Assembly (NCBI RefSeq): GCF_921294215.1
Contig: NZ_CAKLDM010000002.1
Location: 124,001 to 188,000 of the forward strand
DNA: 64,000 nt
DNA from: Vibrio marisflavi CECT 7928
GTDB taxonomy: Bacteria; Pseudomonadota; Gammaproteobacteria; Enterobacterales; Vibrionaceae
Direction of reading: 5' to 3'
Part shown: one piece after another, positions 38,101 through 46,428 of the stretch
Layout of the letters: the number at the start of each line of letters is the position of its first letter
Position numbering within the stretch: position 1 is the first letter of the stretch
The notes under the pieces: model-generated
Told to the model about the DNA's origin: nothing
Seen by the model: the letters and a program-made list of their open reading frames with translations, nothing else
Databases searched by the model: none
Position numbers and translations under genes: made by a program

Positions 38101-38497
38101 GTTTTGCAAGGTTATCTAGCTGAGCAAGTAGGATTACTTGTTGCTCTGACACCACGATAGGTTGCATCGGGTCATCAAAGTAAACGTCAGAAACACTTTT
38201 ATCTAAGAACTGAAACAGATGATCGAGTGCGCTGTCTGTCGCTCCATCATGAATGTAAATAAAAGCGGGGACGGAAGACTCAGTAAGGCGAGTTTTAATC
38301 TGCTTAATACTATTGTTGATTTCGCTTTTAGCCGGACGAGATTTATTGAGGGCTTGATTCGCCTTCGCTAAATTCTTTTTGTTTTTCTTAAAAAACTTAA
38401 ACGCGATAAGTAGGATGGCAAATACTGCAACAAGCCCAATAGCACCGAAGGCGAGCTTGCCGTATTTACCCGTTAACAATGTTAAAAAAGTCATCAT
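35153..38497 (-). CDS. pdpB: PdpB/TssM (IcmF)-like inner-membrane protein
   Basis: Core of the T6SS membrane complex, reaching across the periplasm. The 1,114-residue protein has two membrane segments, about residues 16-35 and 325-343, with a cytoplasmic domain between and a large periplasmic part. Where TssM proteins have a Walker A loop, this one reads AFIYIHDGATDSALDHL (about 78-94), with no GKS/T, as in Francisella PdpB. The C-terminal beta domain, with SVSVQALPFKQVTLDGE, resembles the TssJ-binding end. It overlaps the pdpA-like gene by four bases, suggesting translational coupling. Confidence 0.85.
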   Translation of the reverse strand: MMTFLTLLTGKYGKLAFGAIGLVAVFAILLIAFKFFKKNKKNLAKANQALNKSRPAKSEINNSIKQIKTRLTESSVPAFIYIHDGATDSALDHLFQFLDKSVSDVYFDDPMQPIVVSEQQVILLAQLDNLAKLDINRFNLLLDKLYKQGVIQLPNVAIQLKQKPNDSGLTTSLYRFLPRINLLAKQPYQVHFLSDNSPIKGKIGQLLEVDNAAPYVDFSHCQSPEELEQYANQHFNSLRDQFSTYMSQDNVDSQKLASAMSASHFVERYLKQITPVISGFFEPELVKQKPQCITLNYGADPSNYRSQFFYSGSDKTGRRISGKHIAVSSLCIASLLASVGIVYNGVQKIQLDDAIKQASPFVPQTLPLVTAEQNYQRWSGLYRSKLILGSLYPTSIEKNLNQQYASYLLVRLNTQYQEAHDPLNRSLYLMIFAANHDAKIRAELKKYQSLLTQLTGFSSQQLNLVYSFANQPVAQISTLGLNTSNIGNQLEVSNTLMANVMSSNQVLGQLFNNIQLNITNQQLLSLLNQSVVMQQKLAVLHDTIPQSLASVYQGSDDISRYLSQIANHFPSSDSLDFKALNGVLTNLQNIIPTSTPEISGFDTLVKSIASYNDAINGFLKQQQLDAQEARRIHQVLLESELNTLLNTIMDSSDSDLTLLSEQNYYNYTYKTVFSRNVTQVSLVYSKSVLLQTVLPLIEQYSKLSQELTQLSIHHEAFDDIESQALRHYSDNYVLMLNKLLKNALPHQVSLDNLHLFLMDLTYDDTPLSNMLKYITKNTTFDKDQITQPELMQIPQQFAQLNEFIQSKDYKDYQDIISSVSNSLYNKTPATYKALYQQLKPSTADSLMSKLTAISSAQSNPDVYQLLNFPITIVRQTVADYLIAQLSQQWQQQLSTQITHIENGFPLNMHSNYVLDSQQLANEIGVNGQLYAEMNQLLGEFIHLNSVKTRWLVNDDLTDLQKAELAPYVGQLNNIYQVQRALWQSDGTPRSISVSVQALPFKQVTLDGENKMALSFFQLGQKDRVIGLNTADQPTRTIHYDWQSQPTVSVGWLSNQNQSYQESINGQWALFKLLAEGKCKKGHTCQWGIKSDNDKVAPYQVSFKVATPFLSLLNG

Positions 38498-41049
38498 TGG
38501 TTTTCTTCCTGTTCATCGCTAAAAGCGAATAGTAGGCCGTTGTTATTACTGAGAGAAATGCTGTTAGAGCCAGCATTATCTCTATTGGTTTGAGAGAATT
38601 GAAAACGCTGCTCATCACTGTTATCAGAGCAGGTAATTTCACACTCTTGCTGTGCTCCGAACTTAGATGATTGCACCATCAGCTCCGATGCTTTGTCTTG
38701 AAATTCAACTGATGTTCCAACCGTTTGCGAAATGGTCATTTTTTCAGGGTTGTTCAGTGTGACTAATACTCGATCGCCATTTCGTAGCGGTTTGAAACTG
38801 GATGGTGTATATAGCTCATTTGCTGCGCTGACATAAAACAGTGGTGGCTCTGAGTCTGTGACAAAAAGAGATGGGGCAAACTTCACCGCGTAAGTCAGCG
38901 CATTTTCTGATTCATTTGCTCTGCTGTAATCGGCACTCTGTGCTTGGCTGTCATCTGCTAGGCTGCTTTCTGTAGTCGATTTGCCTTTAAAGAATTTGTA
39001 TCCATACAGAACGCTGTCATCGACTGTCTCTGCAGTGACCACTTGACCGGGAATATCGATAGAGACGAATGGTGTATAGCTTGGAAGATCATTGAACGTT
39101 GAGTCTTGATCGTGCCAATGGTAAACGACATTGGTGAAGTGAGTAATCCCTTCTTCCATTTCAATCGCGCGAACTTTTTCATAGCGATCATTGTCTTCTT
39201 CAGACTCCCACGAAATGGCTTTGACTTTGTTACGCACGTATTGTTTGGTTGCTAGCGTTTGGCTGAAATCAATCGACACACTGCGAGATTGAACCCCTTG
39301 GCTAAAGTTAGACAAAGTGCTTTGCCAGTGCTCGCTTTCTAGCGGGTACGAGAAATAACTTGGATAAGTAGGCAGGTGCGGCATGAGATCTTTAGTGTTG
39401 ACTTGATATCGGCCACTGACACTTGCAAGTAAAGTCGACTGGTTGTTTGCATTCTGATACCAATTTGTCTTTAGTTGGCTATCTGTTTCAAAATCTAACG
39501 TTTGCGATTTCAAACCGAGGAATGCTGGTTGTTCTGCTGTAATTTCGGTTGAGCCCGATTGATCTAAGCTAGCGTTGATGTAAGCCGCTTCATGAGACCA
39601 TGTATTGGCTAAATGAAATCTAATATCATCGACTTGCATTAAGTCTGCACCGTCTAGCTTCACCTCTTTTTCTGGGCTGCCGCTATAGGTGTCACTCAAT
39701 TGGTCGAGCAGGACATAGTTCGATAGTCCTTGTTCAGCGCTGTTGGCGTAATCGTAGATCAGGTATTGCTGGTAATGCTCCAATGCTTCCGAGAAGAAGT
39801 CATGGAAGTTACGGGAATGAGTAAAGACAGAAATTTGCTCAAAAACCTTGGATAACTTGGTTGACTGCTGAGAGTCGATAGATGCGAGTGATTGGAAGAA
39901 TAAGTTATCTTCAAAAACCTGGCCGTAAGATTGATTTGCAGTTAAGTAATTTGGGCGATGATACTTCCAAAGATTAACAGGATCGGAGAAGTTTAGTGTA
40001 AATTCAGGGTTTGCTGACGCAACTTCTGCACTTTGATCTACGGGATCAATATTTGCGATTACACTGCTCATTGTAAGATGAGAGCGAGGCTCCAGGTTGG
40101 CCACAGCAAACAGCTCTAACTCAGTCTCGTAGTTGTTCTCTTCTTCACTTTCAGCGTCAGGATCTGGGAAGGTGTATACCTGCTTGATTAGCACTCTTAC
40201 TGACAAAGGCTGGTTTTGATATAAGAACAAATAATCAGGATGGAAGGCGTCTTTATCGTAACCAAGCTGAAATTTTAGTTGGCCATCAAAACCGTATGTC
40301 TTTAATTCAAGGTTCAGATCTTGAATGTGGTAATTGGTGAGCATTAGCCCTTGAAAACGACATGCTTCGGTTTGATTTTGCGTTGGCAAGCTAGCAATAG
40401 AGATTGGTTGACGCTCAAAGCTGGTGCTTAAAGTGTTTAACTCAATCCAGATTTCCTGATCGATCAACACTGAATCAAAGCCAAGCGCGGGTTTGATCTT
40501 GTGTTCAACTAGATGGCTCAGTTGTCGATATTCGGTCTTCGTTCTAGCGCTAGAGCTTAGAGTCGACAGGTGTTTTGAAAGTAAGTTTTTAAATTGAGCC
40601 AGCTGCTTGCCTTGAAATGACAATAGAGTGTTTTTGTTAAGCTTTGCAGAAAGCGAAGAAAGTAAAGCTTTATAGTCATCAGGCTGATTGACATTAGAGA
40701 GCTGATCTAAAATCGCTAATATTTCTAGTCGAGAGTAAAATAATAAAAATTCCCGTACGTTATTCTCAAATAATACCGTGCCATAAAATATATCTACACA
40801 AAACTTCCAAGATTGACACTCAATTAATGTGGGAATTTTTTTTTGAGTAATCAAAATTGAGATCTTTGCACTCAATAATTTAACTTTCTCAATATTATCG
40901 CTGTTAATTTTTCCAATAGAGTGGTTAACTATATTTTCATATAGTTTATCGGTCATTTCACTAAAGCTTTGAACATTCAATGTGGTGTCATTTCTTAATG
41001 ATTTAAGAGATTCACCTATCTGTGTATTAATGTTTTCAGAGTTGGCCAT
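38494..41049 (-). CDS. pdpA: PdpA-like protein, first gene of the structural operon
   Basis: An 851-residue soluble protein with no signal or membrane segment. The first 220 residues look helical; the rest is beta-rich with repeated Ser/Asn-rich stretches. Direct sequence similarity could not be judged, but Francisella pdpA is about 820 codons long and is the first gene of the operon pdpA-pdpB-iglE-vgrG, the same order as here. Its biochemical role is unsettled. A divergent region of 402 bases separates it from iglA2. Confidence 0.6.
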   Translation of the reverse strand: MANSENINTQIGESLKSLRNDTTLNVQSFSEMTDKLYENIVNHSIGKINSDNIEKVKLLSAKISILITQKKIPTLIECQSWKFCVDIFYGTVLFENNVREFLLFYSRLEILAILDQLSNVNQPDDYKALLSSLSAKLNKNTLLSFQGKQLAQFKNLLSKHLSTLSSSARTKTEYRQLSHLVEHKIKPALGFDSVLIDQEIWIELNTLSTSFERQPISIASLPTQNQTEACRFQGLMLTNYHIQDLNLELKTYGFDGQLKFQLGYDKDAFHPDYLFLYQNQPLSVRVLIKQVYTFPDPDAESEEENNYETELELFAVANLEPRSHLTMSSVIANIDPVDQSAEVASANPEFTLNFSDPVNLWKYHRPNYLTANQSYGQVFEDNLFFQSLASIDSQQSTKLSKVFEQISVFTHSRNFHDFFSEALEHYQQYLIYDYANSAEQGLSNYVLLDQLSDTYSGSPEKEVKLDGADLMQVDDIRFHLANTWSHEAAYINASLDQSGSTEITAEQPAFLGLKSQTLDFETDSQLKTNWYQNANNQSTLLASVSGRYQVNTKDLMPHLPTYPSYFSYPLESEHWQSTLSNFSQGVQSRSVSIDFSQTLATKQYVRNKVKAISWESEEDNDRYEKVRAIEMEEGITHFTNVVYHWHDQDSTFNDLPSYTPFVSIDIPGQVVTAETVDDSVLYGYKFFKGKSTTESSLADDSQAQSADYSRANESENALTYAVKFAPSLFVTDSEPPLFYVSAANELYTPSSFKPLRNGDRVLVTLNNPEKMTISQTVGTSVEFQDKASELMVQSSKFGAQQECEITCSDNSDEQRFQFSQTNRDNAGSNSISLSNNNGLLFAFSDEQEENQ

Positions 41050-41451
41050 AATAATGAATTTACTAATATGAGATTAATTTCTTATTCAATATCTCTATTA
41101 TTTAACTAAGTTGGATTCAATAGATGTATCCACCCTGATAACAGAATGTTAAATATTTGGTTTTGAGAATATTTCTAAAAGATAAAGTATCATTCTAAAA
41201 TCTTTGATACAAGGCTTGAAGGTTAAAAATAGCTCAGTGTAAAAATGAGTCTCTCACCCTTAACCCATTGCTAACCCTTCTATTGTTAGGATCCCCAATG
41301 CCTTAGGTGTTTCGACAGTTATTTATTCGCAAATAGATGTGATATATTCCAGGTGGTTGGTTTAAATTATCTCTCTATTGAATATAATTTCGGCATGTTT
41401 ATTGTGGATGCTTGATGCTTAATATAAATAAGCGTTTCAAAGAGGTAATTG
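41050..41451. other. Divergent regulatory region between pdpA-like gene and iglA2
   Basis: 402 bases with no gene, A+T-rich. It holds the shared promoter element for iglA2 at 41323-41379. No copy of that element was found pointing towards the pdpA-like operon, so the two operons may be controlled differently. Confidence 0.6.
41323..41379 (+). promoter_or_regulatory. Composite promoter element upstream of iglA2
   Basis: TTATTC at 41323, ATATTCC at 41344, TCTATT (one mismatch to TATATT) at 41374, with the same 15- and 23-base spacings as upstream of the iglC cassettes; it ends 72 bases before the iglA2 start. Confidence 0.65.
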
Positions 41452-42045
41452 ATGGCTATCAATAAGAAACTTCCCAAGTCTAGGTTAATGATTCAATATG
41501 ACACTAGAGTGGAAGGTGAAAAAAAGAAAAAAGAACTCCCATATAGAATGATGGTGTTAGGTGATTTTTCAGCTGGAAAGTCCAAGGATGCACAAGTTCC
41601 ATTTGAAGAAAGAGAAGTACGTACTTTAAAACATGGTATTAATTCCTCTTTAAAGGATATGGGAATTTCACTAGATGTTTCTGTGCCAAATAGTATTAAC
41701 CCTTCTAAATCCCCAATGTTGAATTTAAATTTTGAATTAAATTCAATGAAAGATTTTAAGCCTGAAAATCTAGCGAAAAAAATCCCTGAGATTAATGCGC
41801 TTCTTCAATTAAAAGAAATGCTGTCTGGATTTGAGAAAGATATTGATAATAATCGTACGTTGAAAAAGACCATCGATAATATTTTCTCTGATCAAGCTCA
41901 ATTGCAAGCGCTGAAGGAAAGTATTCCACAATTGAAGAACTACTCTTTGATGAAAAAAGCTGAAGGTGTGATTGATGGTGAAGTCCAGTCGGCCGATGAC
42001 AGCTCCTCTCAAGATCAGACACAGTCTGACGTTAGCGACGCTTAA
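41452..42045 (+). CDS. iglA: T6SS sheath small subunit, IglA/TssB-like (copy 2)
   Basis: A 197-residue sheath subunit almost identical to the copy at 11360 over its first 180 residues, while the DNA differs at many third codon positions. The C-terminal tail differs (VQSADDSSSQDQTQ). The ATG at 41452 follows an AGAGGT ribosome site; a TTG directly before it was rejected. First gene of the operon iglA2-iglB2-iglC7-tssK-tssG. Confidence 0.93.
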   Translation: MAINKKLPKSRLMIQYDTRVEGEKKKKELPYRMMVLGDFSAGKSKDAQVPFEEREVRTLKHGINSSLKDMGISLDVSVPNSINPSKSPMLNLNFELNSMKDFKPENLAKKIPEINALLQLKEMLSGFEKDIDNNRTLKKTIDNIFSDQAQLQALKESIPQLKNYSLMKKAEGVIDGEVQSADDSSSQDQTQSDVSDA

Positions 42046-42063
42046 TAATTTCAGGGCTTTAAG

Positions 42064-43620
42064 ATGACAGAAACAATTACCGTAGATGAGACAAGCTCTC
42101 TACACAGCATCATTCAGTTGTTCGGTGGTACACAGCAAGAGCAGAAAAATAGCCTTGCTAAAATAGACATCGATATCACAGATGATTTCACATCTGTAGA
42201 TGAAATCTATGAAGACTACTACTCGCGTAACATTGCTGCACTAGCAATGGTTTTGGCGAACAATGATGACATCATCAACTACAACAAATCTTATGTTCAA
42301 CGTGCGATTGAGCGTATCAACGAAGTGGTTGAAGAGCAGGTTAACAGTATTCTAAAGCACCCTGAGTTTCGTTATTTAGAAAACCAGTGGTTAAAGCTTG
42401 AAGAGCTTGTTAAAGATGAATACGACAACATCGAAGTTACACTTTTAGATGTTAAGAAAGAAGAACTTCAGTACGATTTCGAACGTAACATGTACGACAT
42501 TTCAAGCAGTGAAATGTTTAAGAAAGTGTATGTTGCGGAATACGATCAATATGGTGGCGAACCATATGGCCTGCTGATGGGCTTATATGATTTCGAAAAC
42601 ACCATGGATGACATTACGTGGCTAACAGGTATGGGTATGATCTCTGAGTCAACTCATGCGCCATTTATTGGTTCTATTGATCCACGTTTCTTTGGTGTAA
42701 ACAGCATCGATGAAGTTAAGCAGATCAAGTGTTTCGAAACCTTGCTTGAGCACCCAAGATACCGTGACTGGAATGCTTTCCGTAAAACGGATCATGCCGC
42801 ATATGTTGGCTTGACGATTGGTGACTTCATTCTAAGACAGCCGTACCACCCAGTGAACAACCCTGTTGCTGAGCGTTGTATGAGTGGTTTCGTAGAAGAA
42901 GTGACTAGCTATGAGTCTAACGACGCATACCAATGGGGCCCAGCATCGTTGCTTCTGACTAAGAACATCATGCGCTCGTTTGGTAAGACTGGCTGGTTCC
43001 AATATCTACGTGGACCAGAAAATGGTGGTTATGTAGAGAACCTGATTCGTCCAGTATTCAACGTACGTGGCTTTGACGAGTATCGTTCAGCACTCAATAT
43101 TTCTTTCCCTGATTTCATGGAATTATCGCTATCGAACATCGGTATTATTCCTGCGATTGAAGAAAAGGGCACGTCAAACTGCTGTTTCTTTAGCGCGAAC
43201 TCAGTGAAGAAAGTGGAAGAGTTTGTTGATGGCTTTGACTCCATGAACTCTCAGCTTGTAGCTAACCTATCGTACACATTGTGTGTATCTCGTATTTCTC
43301 ACTACGTGAAATGTGTGATTCGTGACAAGATCGGTGGATTTTCAACAACAGAAACCATTCGCGATCTGCTGAACAACTGGATTAACCGCTACGTTACAAC
43401 AATTACTCAGCCAACGTCTCTTGAGATGGCTAAGTATCCATTCAGAGCTGCTGAAATTGAAGTAACACAAATTCCAGGCAAAGCAGGATGGTACAAGTGT
43501 AGTATCAGCGTATTGCCACATATTCAATTTGAAGGTATGGACACCACATTGAAAGTCGATACTCGACTAGACCCAGGCTTGTTTGCTTCAGCTGGAGGCG
43601 ATGACGGTGAGGGTGAATAG
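42064..43620 (+). CDS. iglB: T6SS sheath large subunit, IglB/TssC-like (copy 2)
   Basis: A 518-residue protein nearly identical to the copy at 12008. Scattered changes include LTGL to LMGL near residue 177 and VAERCMSG for VQDRNMSG. Two added Cys residues (IKCFE, VKCVI) are seen in this copy. The tail ends GGDDGEGE. Both copies keep all family motifs, so neither looks decayed. It follows iglA2 by 18 bases and a 114-base gap with a nested hairpin separates it from iglC7. Confidence 0.94.
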   Translation: MTETITVDETSSLHSIIQLFGGTQQEQKNSLAKIDIDITDDFTSVDEIYEDYYSRNIAALAMVLANNDDIINYNKSYVQRAIERINEVVEEQVNSILKHPEFRYLENQWLKLEELVKDEYDNIEVTLLDVKKEELQYDFERNMYDISSSEMFKKVYVAEYDQYGGEPYGLLMGLYDFENTMDDITWLTGMGMISESTHAPFIGSIDPRFFGVNSIDEVKQIKCFETLLEHPRYRDWNAFRKTDHAAYVGLTIGDFILRQPYHPVNNPVAERCMSGFVEEVTSYESNDAYQWGPASLLLTKNIMRSFGKTGWFQYLRGPENGGYVENLIRPVFNVRGFDEYRSALNISFPDFMELSLSNIGIIPAIEEKGTSNCCFFSANSVKKVEEFVDGFDSMNSQLVANLSYTLCVSRISHYVKCVIRDKIGGFSTTETIRDLLNNWINRYVTTITQPTSLEMAKYPFRAAEIEVTQIPGKAGWYKCSISVLPHIQFEGMDTTLKVDTRLDPGLFASAGGDDGEGE

Positions 43621-43638
43621 CCTGTAATTATTATGTAG

Positions 43639-43699
43639 CCAAGTGACGTCGAGGCAGTGAACTCTGCCTCGTTGAAGCAAGTGCCTTAACGTCACTTGG
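43639..43699 (+). promoter_or_regulatory. Nested hairpin in the iglB2-iglC7 gap
   Basis: An outer inverted repeat CCAAGTGACGT/ACGTCACTTGG (11 base pairs, 43639-43649 and 43689-43699) encloses an inner perfect stem CGAGGCAG/CTGCCTCG (43650-43657 and 43664-43671). The arms stack without a gap on the 5' side. It has no T run and would form a strong structure in the mRNA leader of iglC7. Confidence 0.7.
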
Positions 43700-43734
43700 A
43701 TATCACACTAGGCTAACAAGGATAAGTAATAATA

Positions 43735-44400
43735 ATGGCAAATATAAAACCATTGGTATATCGCACCGTTATTTTAGATTGCGAGCCTTTGGCGTTTACA
43801 ACAGATGCAACGTCAGCGTTTGGGCAACATAGTAAGCCCAGGTTATTTTGTGATTCTTGCACCATCTTTGGTGTCGAAATTCCGAAAGCTTTGTTTGCGG
43901 TCGATGGCGGCCAGCAGATGAATGATGTCACGTCGCCAACGGCGGCTTGTACTTTGACAGAGTTTCATTTATGCGGCCCTGATATGGCTGCCGAACTCAG
44001 CTTTACGATTCGCTGCCCTGTTGACCCTGATCTGCGTACCAAATTGCAAGATGCTATTCGTGATGTTCGGCTAGGCAAAGCAGCGGAGAGCTTTATTAAG
44101 TTTGGTCAATGGAACACTAATCAGGAATACAAGGATGACAAGGTTTGGGCTCCTGCAATGCAGCCAGCAGAAGGTATGGTGCTGACTCCCGTTAGCAACG
44201 CTGGTTTCCAGCTAGATATAGGGAATGGCCATTTTTTAGGTGGTTCCACAGTTGGGCGAGAGCTAGCGCCAATTACTGGCTATGGTTTTCAGATCGACCG
44301 AAAAAGCTTTGATGCTCCGGCGTTAGATGTCGTTCATGCAGTTAGTACGGAAAAAGGTCAATATCCGTTATTAAGTATGGATGAAATCTCGGCGAGCTAA
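43735..44400 (+). CDS. iglC: IglC-like T6SS inner-tube protein (copy 7, divergent)
   Basis: A 221-residue IglC homolog within the structural operon, between iglB2 and the TssK gene. It retains PRLFCDSCTIFGVEIPKALFAVDGG and STEKGQYPLLSMD, but its central part has diverged (SFIKFGQWNTNQEYKDDKVWAP; HLCGPDMAAEL; DLRTKLQDAIRDVRLGKAAE). Copy 7 has GRELAPITGYGF where the cassette copies have CELAP. It is a candidate for the general-purpose tube protein, the others being cargo-linked variants. Confidence 0.88.
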   Translation: MANIKPLVYRTVILDCEPLAFTTDATSAFGQHSKPRLFCDSCTIFGVEIPKALFAVDGGQQMNDVTSPTAACTLTEFHLCGPDMAAELSFTIRCPVDPDLRTKLQDAIRDVRLGKAAESFIKFGQWNTNQEYKDDKVWAPAMQPAEGMVLTPVSNAGFQLDIGNGHFLGGSTVGRELAPITGYGFQIDRKSFDAPALDVVHAVSTEKGQYPLLSMDEISAS

Positions 44401-44413
44401 TTGAGGCATGTTG

Positions 44414-44445
44414 TGGTCATGGCGATAGTCATGACCATTTTAATT
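44414..44445 (+). terminator. Terminator-like hairpin between iglC7 and tssK
   Basis: A perfect eight-base-pair stem TGGTCATG/CATGACCA followed by TTTTAATTTT, 30 bases before the next start. It could reduce read-through so that the abundant tube protein exceeds the baseplate proteins. Confidence 0.6.
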
Positions 44446-44468
44446 TTCAACTTAAAGTATTTGTCATT

Positions 44469-45647
44469 ATGGCTCATCACATTCACTGGCAACCGGGTGC
44501 TTTGCTCACAGCAAATCACTTTGTGCAGCAAGATTCTCTGGCTCAAAAAGCCATTTCTGAGGCGACGTATTTGCCGTTCAATGTTGGTTACGGTATTAGT
44601 CAGCTTCAGCTGGATATGAATCTGTTGTCGCTTGGTGAACTCAAGATAAACCAATGTCAGCTGTATTTTAAAGACAAATACTTTGCATATTTTGACTGCT
44701 ATTCCCACAATGTTTCTATCGACTTAGAAGCGCTAGGTAAGCCTGCGGTTACAATTTACTTAAACCGAGTCGAAAAGGTTATAAAAGAAGGGCAAGTAGA
44801 AACTTGTCAGTCGGATTACTATCTATCCGATGAGTATCAATCAAGTGCGCTGCACTCATTGCACATAATGACAGTAGAAAACACAGAAGGTGTTTGGCAA
44901 ATTGGTACAGAGTCTCCACCGCTACTGAGTTGTGCAAGCCAAACACTTGATCGTTGTTTTTCTCAAGTGAAGAAAGTTTTCTCTTCCGTTAAACATTTCC
45001 TTGATAGTGAAATTGTTGGCGAAAGTGTCATGGTTAACCTGCTATTAGCCCACCGTAATTTGCAGTTGCTCATTGCTGAAATAGAATCAGCACCACTCCA
45101 TGTTCACCCGTATCGTCTGTTTGAGGCCCTTAGCCAGCTATACACTCTGCTGGATTTAACTAAAGCGCCAAGCCAAGGTAATGAGGCATTGCTCTTCTAT
45201 CGTCATCAAGATCCAATTACAGGTTTCGATCAACTTCTACATTGTTTTAATCAGCTTCTTAGTATCCCTGTTAAGAAAAACTTTGTTGAGTTAATGCAAA
45301 CAGCGGACAGTTTCATTTTGACTGCACTTCCGATGGAAGCCGTTCAAGCAAATGAACACCTATTAGTGATTCAGAAGAAAGATCCAGAACAGCCGCATCT
45401 TGCACTTAGCCAAATCAAGCTTTCAAGTATTTCTCGCAACCAGCATATCAATCAAATGTCTCTCTCTGGTGCCTACTTAGAAGCTTTGCCAGATTCGGGA
45501 GTGCATCAGCTATCGCATATAAAAGATGCCAAGGTATATAAGATCCTGCCAGGCTTCGAACTCGATGCGATATTGCGCGAGAAAAATATGATGTTTGAGG
45601 CAAACGAAGTCAATAGCCAGTACCGCTACCTTATTTACTACAGGTAG
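44469..45647 (+). CDS. tssK: TssK/IglD-like baseplate adaptor
   Basis: A 392-residue protein opening with HHIHWQPGALLTANHFVQQD, the TssK signature (WxxGxLLxxxHFQQ type), then beta-rich N-terminal domains and a helical middle, with FYRHQDPITGF near residue 250. TssK links the baseplate to the membrane complex. Francisella IglD has about 398 residues and has been assigned as TssK. It follows iglC7, whereas iglD precedes iglC in Francisella. Confidence 0.87.
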   Translation: MAHHIHWQPGALLTANHFVQQDSLAQKAISEATYLPFNVGYGISQLQLDMNLLSLGELKINQCQLYFKDKYFAYFDCYSHNVSIDLEALGKPAVTIYLNRVEKVIKEGQVETCQSDYYLSDEYQSSALHSLHIMTVENTEGVWQIGTESPPLLSCASQTLDRCFSQVKKVFSSVKHFLDSEIVGESVMVNLLLAHRNLQLLIAEIESAPLHVHPYRLFEALSQLYTLLDLTKAPSQGNEALLFYRHQDPITGFDQLLHCFNQLLSIPVKKNFVELMQTADSFILTALPMEAVQANEHLLVIQKKDPEQPHLALSQIKLSSISRNQHINQMSLSGAYLEALPDSGVHQLSHIKDAKVYKILPGFELDAILREKNMMFEANEVNSQYRYLIYYR

Positions 45648-45649
45648 AG

Positions 45650-46426
45650 ATGATGCTTGAACCGTGTGCTGAGTTTATTGAGAAGTACAAAGCGAAACTA
45701 GGGATCAAGAACGCGCTAGCTGTGATCCACTCATATGGTATTTCTTCCAAGTCAGTTCAGTTTGTACCTGAGTTTTCTTTGATGCCGGACAACGTGATAA
45801 TTTCAGGTTGCAGTTGTCAACTGAACCACTTACGCCTGCATATAAATATTTCCAAAGTTTCAATGTTTTATGCATTAAACGACTACTATTTTTATTTGCA
45901 GCATAACGATGGTGAGAGGCTTTGTTCTGTTCTCGAACAAGGCATATCCTCCCTGCTATACGACTACTTTTACGGTGTTTATTACGGCTACAACCGAGAT
46001 TTAGCTTCGGCTGGACTGCTTGATGTATTGCGTCCAGCAAGCCCTCCTACAATATCTCAGCTGCATAGCATGCTACAAAATAAGTACTCCAACTTGGATA
46101 TCACTTTCAATATTGCTGAGGCTCAACTGCCTTCCAGCACTTTTGCCTATCAGCTTGACAGTAATTCTACTCTCGGAGGGTGTTATCTCTATGGTGAGAA
46201 AACCCATACTTGTCAAACATTGGAAGTGCTCGTTTATATGCAAAATTTCAATCAATCGTTAATCGCTAGCATTGTTGATGAAATGCAAACAAACTCTATG
46301 GTTTTGGCTTTAAAGAAAGTCATTCCGATCTCACTGAAGTTCTCTGTGCCTGATAGCTCAAACTATTCAAGTTTGACTGGGCTAGAGCACTTAATGTTGT
46401 CACCAGAATATGAAGTAGAGGTGTAA
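45650..46426 (+). CDS. TssG/IglJ-like baseplate protein
   Basis: A 258-residue protein starting two bases after the TssK stop codon. TssG-like features are the RPASPPTISQLHSMLQNKY segment, where a DRHPPTAxxLxxLLxxYF-like block is expected, and a following beta stretch. Francisella IglJ has a similar length. Similarity is weak, so the call rests on the TssK partner, size and the one segment. Cytoplasmic; no signal. Confidence 0.6.
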   Translation: MMLEPCAEFIEKYKAKLGIKNALAVIHSYGISSKSVQFVPEFSLMPDNVIISGCSCQLNHLRLHINISKVSMFYALNDYYFYLQHNDGERLCSVLEQGISSLLYDYFYGVYYGYNRDLASAGLLDVLRPASPPTISQLHSMLQNKYSNLDITFNIAEAQLPSSTFAYQLDSNSTLGGCYLYGEKTHTCQTLEVLVYMQNFNQSLIASIVDEMQTNSMVLALKKVIPISLKFSVPDSSNYSSLTGLEHLMLSPEYEVEV

Positions 46427-46428
46427 AG

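Noticed and set aside
41137..41200. Copy of the shared element directing the pdpA-like operon
   Set aside because: AGAATAT occurs in the right orientation, but neither the second half nor the -10 box lies at the expected spacing.
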